From contig NZ_AP027043.1 in assembly GCF_027924665.1 (NCBI RefSeq), forward strand, positions 2,480,001-2,544,000: a stretch of 64,000 nucleotides of DNA, written 5' to 3'. Positions 25,309-33,894 of this stretch are shown piece after piece. Position 1 is the first letter of the stretch, and each line of letters opens with the position of its first letter. A model generated the notes under the pieces. The model saw only the letters and a list, made by a program, of their open reading frames with translations, had not been told where the DNA came from and did not search any database. The translations under genes and the position numbers were made by a program. The stretch comes from Flavobacterium sp. GSB-24. GTDB lineage: Bacteria; Bacteroidota; Bacteroidia; Flavobacteriales; Flavobacteriaceae.

Positions 25309-26385
25309 ATGTTAGATAGACTTCAATATGTAAAGCAGCGTTTTGATGAGATTTCGGATTTGATTATTCAGCCGGATGTTATTGCTGATCAAAAGCGTTA
25401 TGTGCAACTCAACCAAGAATATAAAAGCATAAAAGCTTTGGTTGAAAAGAGAGAAGAATACATTCTTGTTTTAGCCAATATTGACGAAGCAAACGAAATT
25501 ATTGCTGACGGAAGCGATGCAGATATGGTTGAAATGGCCAAAATGCAGTTGGATGAAGCAAAAGAACGTTTACCGCAGCTAGAGGAGGAAATCAAATTTA
25601 TGTTGATTCCTAAAGATCCTGAAGATGCTAAAAATGTTATGGTGGAGATCCGCGCCGGAACGGGTGGGGACGAAGCGAGTATTTTTGCTGGGGATTTGTT
25701 TAGAATGTATACTAAATATTGTGAAGCACAAGGATGGAGAACATCTGTTGTGGATATGAACGAAGGTACTTCTGGAGGTTTCAAAGAGGTTATTTTTGAG
25801 GTTTCGGGAGAGGATGTTTACGGTACTTTGAAGTTTGAAGCGGGTGTTCACCGTGTACAGCGTGTGCCGCAGACTGAAACGCAGGGTCGTGTGCATACAT
25901 CGGCAGCTACTGTTATGGTTTTACCAGAAGCAGAGGAGTTTGATGTGCAGATCGATATGAACGATGTTCGTGTAGATTTCTTCTGTTCGTCTGGACCTGG
26001 AGGACAATCGGTAAATACTACGAAATCGGCTGTACGTTTAACGCACATTCCAACAGGATTGGTGGCACAATGTCAGGATCAGAAATCGCAGCATAAAAAT
26101 AAAGATAAAGCGTTAACAGTTTTACGTTCTCGTTTATATGAAATGGAATTGGCAAAGAAAGAAGCTGAAGATGCTACAAAACGTACTTCTCAGGTAAGTT
26201 CTGGTGACCGTTCTGCTAAAATTCGTACCTATAACTATGCTCAAGGTCGTGTAACCGATCACAGAGTTGGTTTGACTCTTTACGACTTAGGAAACATTAT
26301 GAATGGTGATATTCAGAAAATTGTTGCCGAGCTTCAATTGGTTAACAATATGGAGAAATTGAAAGAGGCGTCAGAAGTTTTTTAA
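25309..26385 (+). CDS. prfA: Peptide chain release factor 1
   Basis: RF1 recognises UAA/UAG at the ribosome and triggers peptidyl-tRNA hydrolysis. The catalytic GGQ is at 231-233 in [20 protein letters not shown]. Upstream is the PCRF domain with '[22 protein letters not shown]'. The length of 358 residues is normal. The anticodon-recognition loop region shows [12 protein letters not shown]. The PxT-type tripeptide is where RF1 differs from RF2, and the overall length and C-terminus support RF1. Single gene with a close promoter and a terminator at 26506-26530. Confidence 0.97.
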   Translation: MLDRLQYVKQRFDEISDLIIQPDVIADQKRYVQLNQEYKSIKALVEKREEYILVLANIDEANEIIADGSDADMVEMAKMQLDEAKERLPQLEEEIKFMLIPKDPEDAKNVMVEIRAGTGGDEASIFAGDLFRMYTKYCEAQGWRTSVVDMNEGTSGGFKEVIFEVSGEDVYGTLKFEAGVHRVQRVPQTETQGRVHTSAATVMVLPEAEEFDVQIDMNDVRVDFFCSSGPGGQSVNTTKSAVRLTHIPTGLVAQCQDQKSQHKNKDKALTVLRSRLYEMELAKKEAEDATKRTSQVSSGDRSAKIRTYNYAQGRVTDHRVGLTLYDLGNIMNGDIQKIVAELQLVNNMEKLKEASEVF

Positions 26386-26490
26386 ACTGAGGTGCTGAGA
26401 TTCTAAGATGCTAAGGTTCTAAGGTTCTAGGTTCTAAGGTTTTTAATCTTAGGTTCAAAGTTGCAGAGGTTCAGAGGTTTTTTCTTGAAC
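26386..26490. repeat. AGGTTCTAAGATGCTAAGG-type degenerate repeat after prfA
   Basis: Tandem near-copies of GGTTCTAAGG and GAGATTCTAAGATGCTAA fill the first 100 bp after prfA. An inverted copy (CTTAGAATCTTAGCACCTCAG) lies at about 26724-26760, and a third copy follows the MFS gene at 15297-15330. No ORF was seen in 26386-26944. Confidence 0.65.
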
Positions 26491-26505
26491 TTATATATAA
26501 AATTT

Positions 26506-26532
26506 AAGCCGAACTTTGTTCGGCTTTTTTAT
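26506..26532 (+). terminator. Terminator of prfA
   Basis: AAGCCGAAC (26506-26514) pairs with GTTCGGCTT (26518-26526), 3-nt loop, then a T-run. Confidence 0.85.
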
Positions 26533-26618
26533 TTTGAAGTTTAATAAATTTTAAATTTATTCAATTTTTTTGTTTTGAATATTGTCACCGTTTTTTTCGT
26601 TGGCTCATTCTATAAAGT

Positions 26619-26656
26619 AAAAGAGACTGCTTACTAATGTAAACAGTCTCTTTTGT
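26619..26656. terminator. Hairpin with 11-bp stem, probable terminator of the leftward stress block
   Basis: AAAAGAGACTG (26619-26629) pairs with CAGTCTCTTTT (26644-26654). It lies 90 bp after the prfA terminator, so it more likely ends leftward transcription from the gene at 26945. Confidence 0.6.
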
Positions 26657-26944
26657 TAAGGTTGAGATTTAAATTTCTATTATTTATAAAGACTTTACAA
26701 AATTTCGATAATCGAAATAAAAAACCTTAATAACTTAGAATCTTAGCACCTCAGAACCTCTAAAAATATAGTGAAGGTCTTATCTTCATCAACCGCTTTC
26801 CCCAATAAGCGTATGATGAAAGTTAGATACCTAGAAATACTCTCGTATATTCAAAACATTTATATAGATTAGAGTAAACGTATACACCATTTTTTAATAC
26901 TATTTCGCTTAACTTTTCCATAATATAAAATTTAAGTTTGACAA

Positions 26945-27343
26945 TTACTCTCTGGATGGTTCATATTGTGATGATTCTTCTTCTGAAGTTTCACTTGAAA
27001 ATTCGTCTGATTCGTGATCGTGATGTGGTTTAGAAACCAGATTGGTTACGATAAGCTGTACAAGTGATCCCAATACTCCTTTGAACATTGAATCGCCTTT
27101 TCCGACGATGAATCTTTTTGCCAGATATCCAATTCCAATACTAATTGCAGACTGTGCCATGTGACTTTTAAAACCAACTGTTTCGTTAATTTCTTCAACA
27201 GTATTTCTAATTAAATTGATTGGTTTCAAATTCTCTTTGACATCCTCGATATGATCTTTGATGGCGCACCATTCTGAATCTTGACGGACTTCTAATTCTT
27301 GAATTTTTTGATTTAATTGATCAATAGTGTATATAGCCTCCAT
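26945..27343 (-). CDS. Hypothetical protein with coiled coil and short membrane-like segment, 132 aa
   Basis: The N-terminus (1-50) is a charged coiled coil. A moderately hydrophobic segment follows ('AQSAISIGIGYLAKRFIV' and 'FKGVLGSLVQLIVTNLV', about 65-105), and the C-terminal 25 residues are very rich in Ser/Glu/His. No named family recognised. It is the last gene of a three-gene set with a holin-like protein and a YtxH protein, a combination seen in Flavobacterium envelope-stress clusters, so a membrane-stress role is inferred. Confidence 0.7.
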   Translation of the reverse strand: MEAIYTIDQLNQKIQELEVRQDSEWCAIKDHIEDVKENLKPINLIRNTVEEINETVGFKSHMAQSAISIGIGYLAKRFIVGKGDSMFKGVLGSLVQLIVTNLVSKPHHDHESDEFSSETSEEESSQYEPSRE

Positions 27344-27378
27344 AGATTAGTCTTTTATAATTATTAATTAATTAAATC

Positions 27379-27738
27379 TTAATTCTTTGTTTCTTTTAAA
27401 ATACTTGAAATAATAGTATTTCCAATAGGTGTTTTTATCAATTTATGATGTGATTTTACAATAACAACAGCAACAATTAAGTAAAAAAGTGCCATGATAA
27501 AAAATCCATAATAATATTCTCCAAGCAGTTGTCCAACCCATAAACTAATCCCTATATTAAGGAACAAAGTAAAAAATGCAACAACAATCCCGATTGCTAT
27601 CTTAGATGCTAACGATGAAACACCGTCGGCAACTGAACATACTGTTTTTAGTTTTAATAATTCTAAACTTGTTTTAGCATAGTTTTCAGCTTTTTCATAT
27701 AGATTTAAGTTCTCGTTTGTTGTTGCATTTGGTTCCAT
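27379..27738 (-). CDS. Phage-holin-superfamily (YqjE-like) membrane protein, 119 aa
   Basis: A soluble helical N-terminus ('LYEKAENYAKTSLELLKLKTVCSVADGVSSLASK') is followed by two closely spaced membrane helices (about 48-75 and 80-100) and a cytoplasmic tail. This is the layout of the phage-holin/YqjE-like family, which despite its name is a common chromosomal envelope protein. It lies 35 bp upstream of the 132-aa gene and 50 bp downstream of YtxH, so it is probably cotranscribed with them. There is no other phage gene nearby. Confidence 0.75.
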   Translation of the reverse strand: MEPNATTNENLNLYEKAENYAKTSLELLKLKTVCSVADGVSSLASKIAIGIVVAFFTLFLNIGISLWVGQLLGEYYYGFFIMALFYLIVAVVIVKSHHKLIKTPIGNTIISSILKETKN

Positions 27739-27787
27739 GATATAGGGTTTTATGGTTTGAAAAATTCACTTATTAATAGCTATTATA

Positions 27788-28072
27788 TTAATAGTTTGTT
27801 TTTACAGTTTTAGCTTCATCTTTGATAGAATTGAAATCATCTTTCACTTGATTAAGTTTAGATTTTCCTTCTTCGATAATATCTTTACCGTTTGAAGTAA
27901 TTGTGCTTACAATACCATCAAATTTTGTTTTAAGGTTATCTCCGTAATCTTTCGATTTATCTTTGATTTTTTTTCTTGTATTTGAACCTTTATCTGGTGC
28001 AAACAATACTCCTATAAACGCTCCCGCCGCTGCGGCTCCTAAAATTCCTAAAATTGTGCTACTAGTTTTCAT
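27788..28072 (-). CDS. YtxH domain-containing protein, 94 aa
   Basis: An N-terminal glycine/alanine-rich membrane segment ('STILGILGAAAAGAFIGVLFAPDKGSNTRKKI') carries the YtxH signature AxGxxxGxLFAPxxGxxTR, followed by an amphipathic helical tail. YtxH proteins are general-stress membrane proteins. It is the first gene of the leftward trio ending at 26945. Confidence 0.88.
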   Translation of the reverse strand: MKTSSTILGILGAAAAGAFIGVLFAPDKGSNTRKKIKDKSKDYGDNLKTKFDGIVSTITSNGKDIIEEGKSKLNQVKDDFNSIKDEAKTVKTNY

Positions 28073-28124
28073 AATAATTGATTTAATGGATTAATATTTA
28101 AAATTTGTTGATTTAATATTTAAT

Positions 28125-28277
28125 TTAAATTTCTCGACCTTTAATAAGTCTTAGCAGTACTGCGATAATGGCAATAACTAACAGAATGTGAATAATACTT
28201 CCGAAACTGTAAACAAAGAACCCTAAAGCCCAAAGAATTACCAGAATCACTGCGATTGTATATAATAAATTTGACAT
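28125..28277 (-). CDS. Lmo0937-family small membrane protein, 50 aa
   Basis: A short ORF read directly from the minus strand: MSNLLYTIAVILVILWALGF at the N-terminus, a second hydrophobic stretch with IIHILLVIAIIAVLLRLI, and a basic tail (KGREI). Two membrane helices separated by a FxxYSFG turn match the Lmo0937-type small stress proteins found widely in Bacteroidota. It lies between YtxH and the porin-like gene, all leftward, consistent with the stress block. Confidence 0.85.
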   Translation of the reverse strand: MSNLLYTIAVILVILWALGFFVYSFGSIIHILLVIAIIAVLLRLIKGREI

Positions 28278-28311
28278 GGCTTTTTATTTTAGTGGTTTAT
28301 AATTAGTTCTC

Positions 28312-28959
28312 TTAATTTAACTTATACGAAAGGTATAATGTCAAATTGCTGTTTTTTGCATCTGGAATTGTGTAAGTTGTTCCTGCAACAGTTCTTTCTT
28401 TACCTACAGTTGTTAAACCATAATTGTAACGAACTCCAATGCTGATAGGATCAAAATCAACTCCAACACCTGCAGCAATACCTGCATCAAATTTGTTTAA
28501 ATCATCTCTGTCAATTTCTTGGTCAAAATCAAAAGATCCGTCTCCTGTTACTTTAGAACTTACTAAGTAAGAAGCATAACCACCCGCATGTACATTAAAG
28601 TTTTTTGTAATATTTACTCTAACTAAAAGCGGAAGTTCAATATAATTTAATTTGAATTTTGTATTCCCGCTTGCAAAAGCATTGTTGTATTCAAATTCAG
28701 CACCTTTTGTAGTAAACAAAAGCTCTGGCTGAATCGCTACAAAATCTGAAATAGGAAGTGTAGCATAAACCCCGGCGTTAAAACCGTATAAAATATTATT
28801 GTCATCTACATCGTCTCCACTGCCATATAGGTTAGACATGTTGAATCCTCCTTTTACACCGAACTCGGTATTTACATTATTGTCTTGAGCGTGCAGCATT
28901 CCAAATGAAGCTGATAAAAAAAGTGTTAAGGCGCATAAAAAATTTGTTTGCATTTTCAT
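28312..28959 (-). CDS. PorT-family outer-membrane beta-barrel protein
   Basis: The 215-residue protein has a signal peptide (cleavage near LHAQ, residue 25), then alternating beta-strands typical of small outer-membrane barrels: 'TEFGVKGGFNMSNLYG', 'YGFNAGVYATLPISDFVAIQPELLFTTKGAEF', 'NYIELPLLVRVNITKNFNVHAGGYASYLVS' and the C-terminal strand NLTLYLSYKLN. This matches the PorT/outer-membrane protein beta-barrel family. Role unknown, possibly an envelope response component given its neighbours. The start could be Met1 or Met3. Confidence 0.85.
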   Translation of the reverse strand: MKMQTNFLCALTLFLSASFGMLHAQDNNVNTEFGVKGGFNMSNLYGSGDDVDDNNILYGFNAGVYATLPISDFVAIQPELLFTTKGAEFEYNNAFASGNTKFKLNYIELPLLVRVNITKNFNVHAGGYASYLVSSKVTGDGSFDFDQEIDRDDLNKFDAGIAAGVGVDFDPISIGVRYNYGLTTVGKERTVAGTTYTIPDAKNSNLTLYLSYKLN

Positions 28960-28997
28960 AGTTAAAAAATTTAGTTAATTGATAGATAAATAGGCTC

Positions 28998-29573
28998 TTA
29001 TACGTTTTGTATTGTTATTCTTTCGGTTTCCCTTAAGAGTTTATATTGTTCAGGTAAATACCTTGATACTAATTCTAGAATTTCTTTATCTTTTGTTTCT
29101 CTAGATATAGTTTCAAATAACTTAATCTGGCCGCTTAAAGCATCTTTCATTGCGCTTAAATAAACATCGTTAAATTCACTGCCATTTGCATCTATGAGGT
29201 TGTACAGGTCTCTTTTGTGTGTGGCATTAATTTCAGTAATAACAATGAGCTTTAATGTTGCCATTTTTGTTATTTCGCCCAGGATTTGATTTTCATGAAT
29301 TTCTATTCTCTTACTCAATTCCTGAACTATGGTGTCTGAACTTTTTTGTTGTGCAATTTGACTTTTAGAAATAATTGACTTACTAGCATTCGCCGTTGAA
29401 ATAAAGAAATAAGCTTCTGTTTCTTCTCTTTCTGTTATTGCTAAAGCTTGGTTCTTAAAAGTGTTTTCTATCGGATTTATTTTTCTGCAAGACGTGATGC
29501 ATAATAATAGTACCAGTAAGAAAAACACTTTAAAAATTGAAGCTTTTAAGGGGGATTTTGCTTTCATTATCAC
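28998..29573 (-). CDS. DUF4142-like lipoprotein, 191 aa
   Basis: The N-terminus has a basic region, a hydrophobic core and a Cys (LLLVLLLCITSC, Cys29), indicating a lipoprotein. The rest is a long helical domain ('EAYFFISTANASKSIISKSQIAQQKSSDTIVQELSKRIEIHENQILGEITKMATLK' and a second helical hairpin), as in DUF4142 ferritin-like proteins. It lies upstream of the porin-like gene by 38 bp in the same direction. The start could also be at 29567 (Met3). Confidence 0.7.
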   Translation of the reverse strand: MIMKAKSPLKASIFKVFFLLVLLLCITSCRKINPIENTFKNQALAITEREETEAYFFISTANASKSIISKSQIAQQKSSDTIVQELSKRIEIHENQILGEITKMATLKLIVITEINATHKRDLYNLIDANGSEFNDVYLSAMKDALSGQIKLFETISRETKDKEILELVSRYLPEQYKLLRETERITIQNV

Positions 29574-29724
29574 TTCTTAAAGTATTACATTACAAAGATG
29601 CTAACGAATGAAACATTTTACTTTACAGCATAAAAAAGAAACTTTATATAATTCCCATAGTAGAATTATTTTTATAGTTTAACCTTTAAAATTCAGGTGA
29701 TTAGTTGGGTTTGGTAGAACGCAA

Positions 29725-29768
29725 AAAAAAAAAGAAATCACAGAATTTTCTATGATTTCTTTTTTTAT
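29725..29768. terminator. Terminator of the histidine kinase operon
   Basis: AAAGAAATCA (29731-29740) pairs with TGATTTCTTT (29753-29762), with inner AGAA/TTCT pairs. A/T-runs lie on both sides. It is about 130 bp past the kinase stop on the minus strand. Otherwise 29574-29894 holds no feature. Confidence 0.7.
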
Positions 29769-29894
29769 TTTAATTAAAACCGTTGATTTTTTTTCTTACA
29801 ATTGTATAATTGCGCAACCAGTTTTTGAGATTAGGTTTTTGCAACTGTTAATTGCCCTATATAATTGTATAAGAAAACTGAAAATTTTATATTT

Positions 29895-31679
29895 TTAGTC
29901 TGGAAGAAAAACAGTAAAAACAGATCCTTCGCCTATAGTGCTGTCGGCAATAATGTGTCCTTTATGGTTCTCTACAATTTTTTTACAGATGGCTAACCCG
30001 ATTCCAGTTCCAGGATAATCTGTTTTAGAATGCAGACGTTGAAAAAGAATAAAAATCGTTTCTTTAAACTGCGGATCAAATCCCATTCCGTTGTCTGTAA
30101 AAGATATTTTATGAAATTTCTTTACAGATTGTTCCAGTATTTCAGGATAATCAGATGAGCTTACTTTTTCGCTTGAAATAGAAATTACAGGTTCAACATT
30201 TGGTCGGCTGTACTTTAATGAGTTTCCAATTAAATTAATAAACAATTGTTCTATCTGATAAGGAATTACAGCCAGCTTAGGAAGTTTATTACTTTGAATA
30301 ACTGCTTTCTTTTCTTCAATAATTTCAGCCAATTCAGATTCGGCATTATCCAGCAGTTCATTCAAATTCATTTTAATAAACTCCTTTTTGGTTGTATTCG
30401 TTCTCGAAAATAAAAGTAGATCGTCAATTAAAACGCGCATTCTTTTTGCTGAGCTTTCGATTTTATAAATATAATTTTTAGCACTTTCAGACATTATATC
30501 CTTATCAGCATCAGAAACTCTAGAAATAAAAGTTTGGATTTTTCGAAGCGGTTCCTGTAAGTCGTGACTTGCCACATGATTAAAAGAAGCCAGTTCTTTA
30601 TTGCTTTTTTCTAATTCTTTATTTCGTTCTTGAAGTTCTATATTTAATAAATGTTCATCAGTAATATCAAAATTAATTCCCAGTAAAATTTTACTTCCTT
30701 GCTGGTCAGTTACAATTTTACCGGTTGTCTTGAAGTAGCGAACCTCATAATCTGATCGAACAATTTTATAATACACAAACGGAAGCTGTTTTTTATCAAC
30801 AACTCCATCCATATATTTAGCAAATGTTTCTTTGTCGTCTGGATGAACAAATTTTAAAAGTGTTGCTTTATTTGGTACAAAAGATTTTGGTTCAAAACCT
30901 AACAAACGATATTGATTGTCTGAATAATCAATTTTATCGGCATCCAAATCCCATTGCCAAGTACTGAAATTACCAATGCTTTCAGATTCTGCAATCAGTC
31001 CATTTGAGATAAGAAGTCTTTTGTTGAAAATCTTTAGGCGTTGAAAATCTCGGCTGATTTGTCGGTAAGCCAGTAAAATGAAACTCAATGCAGCTAAAAA
31101 TAAGGAAATCGAAAAAAGAGGACTTAATGAAATTTCTGAATCGTAAATTTTAAGTCTTTTTTTTAGAAAAGTCTTTTCGATATCATTCATTTCATCTACT
31201 TTAAAACGAATGTTTTCCATCAAGATTCTTCCGCCAAACATATGATTATCTAATTTTCTTTTATCGTATGTTTTAGGATCGCTGTATTTTAAACAGTTTT
31301 CAAAAGAAACAAATCGCTGCGTGATGAGTTTAAAAAGTTTTTGAAGATTGCGCTGTTGCTGCGGATTATCGGCAGTTAGTTTTTTTAAAGTGATAAAAGA
31401 AGTATTCACTTTATCGCGCGAATAAATGTAAGGGGTTAAAAAACGGGCATTGCGAGTGATGATATACCCTCGCTGGCCCGTTTCTGCATCTTTAATAGCC
31501 GACATTAAACGCTCTAGCTGGATGTTAATTTCGTAAGTATGCATAACCAATTTACTTGATTCGTTCAAGTCTTGATTATGTTTGTAAGCAATTGAAGAAA
31601 GAAATAACAGGATGAAAACTGCGATTACAAAAATAACTCTCAAAGAGTTTGAAGAATTAAAATTTGGTATCCACTTCAT
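29895..31679 (-). CDS. Sensor histidine kinase (CHASE3-PAS-HisKA-HATPase)
   Basis: The 594-residue protein has TM1 (about 12-31), a periplasmic CHASE3-like four-helix domain (about 35-180; 'SAIKDAETGQRGYIITRNARFLTPY' at 60-84), TM2 (about 186-205), a PAS domain (about 235-345), HisKA with phospho-acceptor H372 in VASHDLQEPLRK, and HATPase_c (about 475-594; DNGMGFDP and GTGIGLAICKKIVENHKG). It lies 12 bp downstream of a single-domain response regulator and 483 bp downstream of an AraC regulator, all one operon. The layout resembles phytochrome-type kinases paired with Rcp1-like regulators. The signal is unknown; the CHASE3 domain suggests an extracytoplasmic cue. Confidence 0.93.
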   Translation of the reverse strand: MKWIPNFNSSNSLRVIFVIAVFILLFLSSIAYKHNQDLNESSKLVMHTYEINIQLERLMSAIKDAETGQRGYIITRNARFLTPYIYSRDKVNTSFITLKKLTADNPQQQRNLQKLFKLITQRFVSFENCLKYSDPKTYDKRKLDNHMFGGRILMENIRFKVDEMNDIEKTFLKKRLKIYDSEISLSPLFSISLFLAALSFILLAYRQISRDFQRLKIFNKRLLISNGLIAESESIGNFSTWQWDLDADKIDYSDNQYRLLGFEPKSFVPNKATLLKFVHPDDKETFAKYMDGVVDKKQLPFVYYKIVRSDYEVRYFKTTGKIVTDQQGSKILLGINFDITDEHLLNIELQERNKELEKSNKELASFNHVASHDLQEPLRKIQTFISRVSDADKDIMSESAKNYIYKIESSAKRMRVLIDDLLLFSRTNTTKKEFIKMNLNELLDNAESELAEIIEEKKAVIQSNKLPKLAVIPYQIEQLFINLIGNSLKYSRPNVEPVISISSEKVSSSDYPEILEQSVKKFHKISFTDNGMGFDPQFKETIFILFQRLHSKTDYPGTGIGLAICKKIVENHKGHIIADSTIGEGSVFTVFLPD

Positions 31680-31691
31680 TATAGTATGCTC

Positions 31692-32141
31692 TTATTTTAG
31701 TCGCAGCAAGAAATTATCACGGTTTAAACCTGAAGTATGATAATGCCAGTTTACGGTCACGACTTCATTAATTATTTTTTTAAGCGTATTGAAATCGCTC
31801 GGTTTTTTAATGTAAATATTTGCGCCTTGAATAAATGTATCTTCGATATCTTCTTCAGAAGAAGATGTTGAGTAAATAGCAATGATTATATCTTTTAGAC
31901 GATCTGTTTTTTTGATTTCAATTAAACATTCTTTACCTGTTTTTTTCGGCATGTTCAAATCTAGAAACAAAATATCTGGAAGTTTATTGTCTGTGTTCAT
32001 TAAATGATCCATCAGCTGCATTCCGTCATGAACGAAACTTACATTCGTTTGTATTTTGATTTCCTCAAAAGCATCTTTAAAAAAAAGACGGTCATCTTCA
32101 TCATCATCAGCTAGTAAAATGTGTAATGCGTTTTTCTGCAT
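31692..32141 (-). CDS. Single-domain response regulator (Rcp1-like)
   Basis: The 149-residue receiver domain has acidic pocket residues D12-D13-D14, phospho-acceptor D61 in ILFLDLNMP, T/S at 'YSTSSSEEDI' and K113-region 'ANIYIKKPSDF'. There is no output domain, so it probably relays phosphate or acts by protein contact. It is cotranscribed with the kinase (12-bp gap) and with the upstream AraC gene (21-bp gap). Confidence 0.93.
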   Translation of the reverse strand: MQKNALHILLADDDEDDRLFFKDAFEEIKIQTNVSFVHDGMQLMDHLMNTDNKLPDILFLDLNMPKKTGKECLIEIKKTDRLKDIIIAIYSTSSSEEDIEDTFIQGANIYIKKPSDFNTLKKIINEVVTVNWHYHTSGLNRDNFLLRLK

Positions 32142-32162
32142 TTGATCGTGGTATTTGGGTTT

Positions 32163-32714
32163 TTATTTTAAATTTTCTCTTCGTTTCTTAATAATTCTCT
32201 GAAAAGCAGATGGAGTAATTCCAGTTGTGTTTTTAAACTGCGTACTCAAGTGCGCAACACTGGAGTAATTTAGTAAAAAAGCTATTTCTGTCAAACTCAT
32301 TTCGTTGATAATTATCAACTGTTTTGCTCTTTCGATTTTTTGTAAAATAATAAAGTTTTCAATAGAAGAATATGTCACTTCTGAGAAAACATTTGATAAA
32401 TAGCCGTAACTATGATTTAGCTTCTCTGCTAAAAACACAGAACTTTTATAATTATTACTGTCATCCATAAAAACAAGCTCGATAATCGCGTCTTTTATTT
32501 TTTGGACTAATACACTTTTTTGATTTTCAACTACTTCAAAACCGCACGGAGTTAATTTATTTTTTAAATTCTCTAATGCTTCGGCATCAAGATTATCTTC
32601 AATCTCAATTTCTCCAAATCCCAGAGTTGTAAAATTAATATTATTTTGTTCCAGGTTTTGTTTTAAATAAAGAGAGCAAATCGTGTTAATGTCAAACTTT
32701 ATAAATAGTTTCAT
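32163..32714 (-). CDS. AraC-family regulator, short form, 183 aa
   Basis: The C-terminal half (about 90-180) is an AraC helix-turn-helix pair: 'HSYGYLSNVFSEVTYSSIENFIILQKIERAKQLIIINEMSLTEIAFLLNYSSVAHLSTQFKNTTGITPSAFQRI'. The N-terminal 85 residues form a small alpha/beta domain, not a cupin, and resemble a heavy-metal-associated-like fold found in a Bacteroidota AraC subgroup. It is the first gene of the AraC-regulator-kinase operon. It probably controls the stress genes around it, which is an inference. Confidence 0.85.
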   Translation of the reverse strand: MKLFIKFDINTICSLYLKQNLEQNNINFTTLGFGEIEIEDNLDAEALENLKNKLTPCGFEVVENQKSVLVQKIKDAIIELVFMDDSNNYKSSVFLAEKLNHSYGYLSNVFSEVTYSSIENFIILQKIERAKQLIIINEMSLTEIAFLLNYSSVAHLSTQFKNTTGITPSAFQRIIKKRRENLK

Positions 32715-32812
32715 TTTATGGAAATTTGGTTAAAGATACTTAATTTATTTGGTGTTTTTGCGTAAAAATAACTTAGAATTACAAGTTGAATGCATTTTAA
32801 AATAAAATTTTC

Positions 32813-32849
32813 AAAAAAATACCGTCTAATATTTTTTACTAGACGGTAT
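32813..32849 (-). terminator. Terminator of the CsbD gene
   Basis: ACCGTCTA (32821-32828) pairs with TAGACGGT (32840-32847). On the minus strand it is followed by a U-run (TATTTTTTTG). Confidence 0.75.
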
Positions 32850-32871
32850 TTCCTGATTGAGTTGCAAGGAT

Positions 32872-33057
32872 TTACAAATCAGACAGCATTTGATGGAATT
32901 CTTCTTTCGTTTTTCCTAATTTTTGCTGAAGTCTTCCGTACATTTCGTCTTCTTTTCCTTCAGCAAACATCAAATCGTCATCTGTTAATTCAGCATATTT
33001 TTGCTTTAATTTTCCTTTTAACTCATTCCAGTTTCCTTTTATCTCGGTAGTATTCAT
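32872..33057 (-). CDS. CsbD family stress protein, 61 aa
   Basis: Typical short CsbD: '[57 protein letters not shown]', highly charged and helical. CsbD proteins are general-stress proteins of unknown mechanism. Its own terminator follows, so it is separate from the AraC operon downstream. Confidence 0.92.
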   Translation of the reverse strand: MNTTEIKGNWNELKGKLKQKYAELTDDDLMFAEGKEDEMYGRLQQKLGKTKEEFHQMLSDL

Positions 33058-33191
33058 GGTGTCTTTTGTTTGAAATTATTAATAATGTAAAGTTGCAACT
33101 TCTAAAAGAGGTTTGCGTTACATTAATTTTTAAGACTGTTGTATAATTTTCATCCCAATTTAATAATTTGAATAACTTAAATTTTAATTAC

Positions 33192-33270
33192 AACTAGAAT
33201 TAAAAATTAAAAAAATTAAAAATTAAAAATTAAAAAATTAGAATTAACAATTAACAATTAACAATTAAAC
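33192..33270. repeat. AATTAAAAATT / AATTAACAATT low-complexity repeat
   Basis: Several near-copies of AATTAAAAATTA are followed by AATTAACAATTAACAATT up to the dps stop. Similar AATTAACAATT arrays occur at 3330-3455 and 62040-62160. Confidence 0.6.
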
Positions 33271-33738
33271 CTGATACCTCCTCAAGATCCAAGCCATTTT
33301 TTCGTGCTCTTGCAAAAGTCCCGTTACAAAATCTGCAGAACCTGCATCATTTGTTTCATTTTCAAAAACGGGAATATAATCTCTAAATTCTGTTACCAGC
33401 TGCTCGTGGTTTTCTAAAAGTTCAGATAACATATGTTTTTGAGAGGCATATTCTTTTGGTGATTCCTTTATAGTAGAATTTTCAATAAACTCTTTCATAG
33501 TACCAATTGTTTTTTCTCCAAGCTGGCTGATGCGTTCTGCAACTTCATCAATGTTAGCTTCTAGGATTCGGTACTGATCTTCAAACAACTTATGTAATTC
33601 CATGAAGCTGTTTCCAGAAATGTTCCAGTGAAATTTTCTAGTTTTTACATACAGTGTCATTTCGTTTGATAAAATCGTGGCTAATATAGTGGCGCTTTTT
33701 TTTAAATTTTTAGGTGATATTCCGATATTTGGGCTCAT
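33265..33738 (-). CDS. dps: Dps-family DNA-protection/ferritin-like protein
   Basis: The 157-residue protein has the Dps four-helix bundle. The ferroxidase signature is 'YVKTRKFHWNISGNSFMELHKLFEDQYRILEANIDEVAERI', which holds the intersubunit His and Asp/Glu ligands. It stores iron and protects DNA from peroxide in starved or stressed cells. It has a TATCTTTG box 27 bp upstream. It neighbours CsbD and the stress operon. Confidence 0.93.
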   Translation of the reverse strand: MSPNIGISPKNLKKSATILATILSNEMTLYVKTRKFHWNISGNSFMELHKLFEDQYRILEANIDEVAERISQLGEKTIGTMKEFIENSTIKESPKEYASQKHMLSELLENHEQLVTEFRDYIPVFENETNDAGSADFVTGLLQEHEKMAWILRRYQV

Positions 33739-33764
33739 ACTTGTATGTATTAAAAGGTTTCTTC

Positions 33765-33772
33765 CAAAGATA
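33765..33772 (-). promoter_or_regulatory. -7 box TATCTTTG for dps
   Basis: CAAAGATA on the plus strand is a full TAnnTTTG match on the minus strand, 27 bp before the dps start. Confidence 0.6.
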
Positions 33773-33842
33773 CTTTTCCAGAACTTGTTTTTTCTTACAC
33801 AATTTTTGCGAGATGTTACAGGAATTCAATGTCGTAGCTAAT

Positions 33843-33874
33843 TTGGTAAACCAATTATATTATTTGTAATTTTG
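33843..33874 (+). promoter_or_regulatory. pyrF promoter: TTG-N21-TAATTTTG
   Basis: TTG (33843-33845) and TAATTTTG (33867-33874) are spaced 21 bp, within the 17-23 bp range of the Bacteroidota housekeeping promoter, ending 20 bp before the pyrF start. It is the best complete promoter in the window. Confidence 0.75.
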
Positions 33875-33894
33875 CCGCACTAGCAAAATACAAT

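Noticed and set aside
27379..27738. Prophage indicated by a holin-like gene
   Set aside because: This family is a normal chromosomal envelope protein; no other phage gene is nearby.
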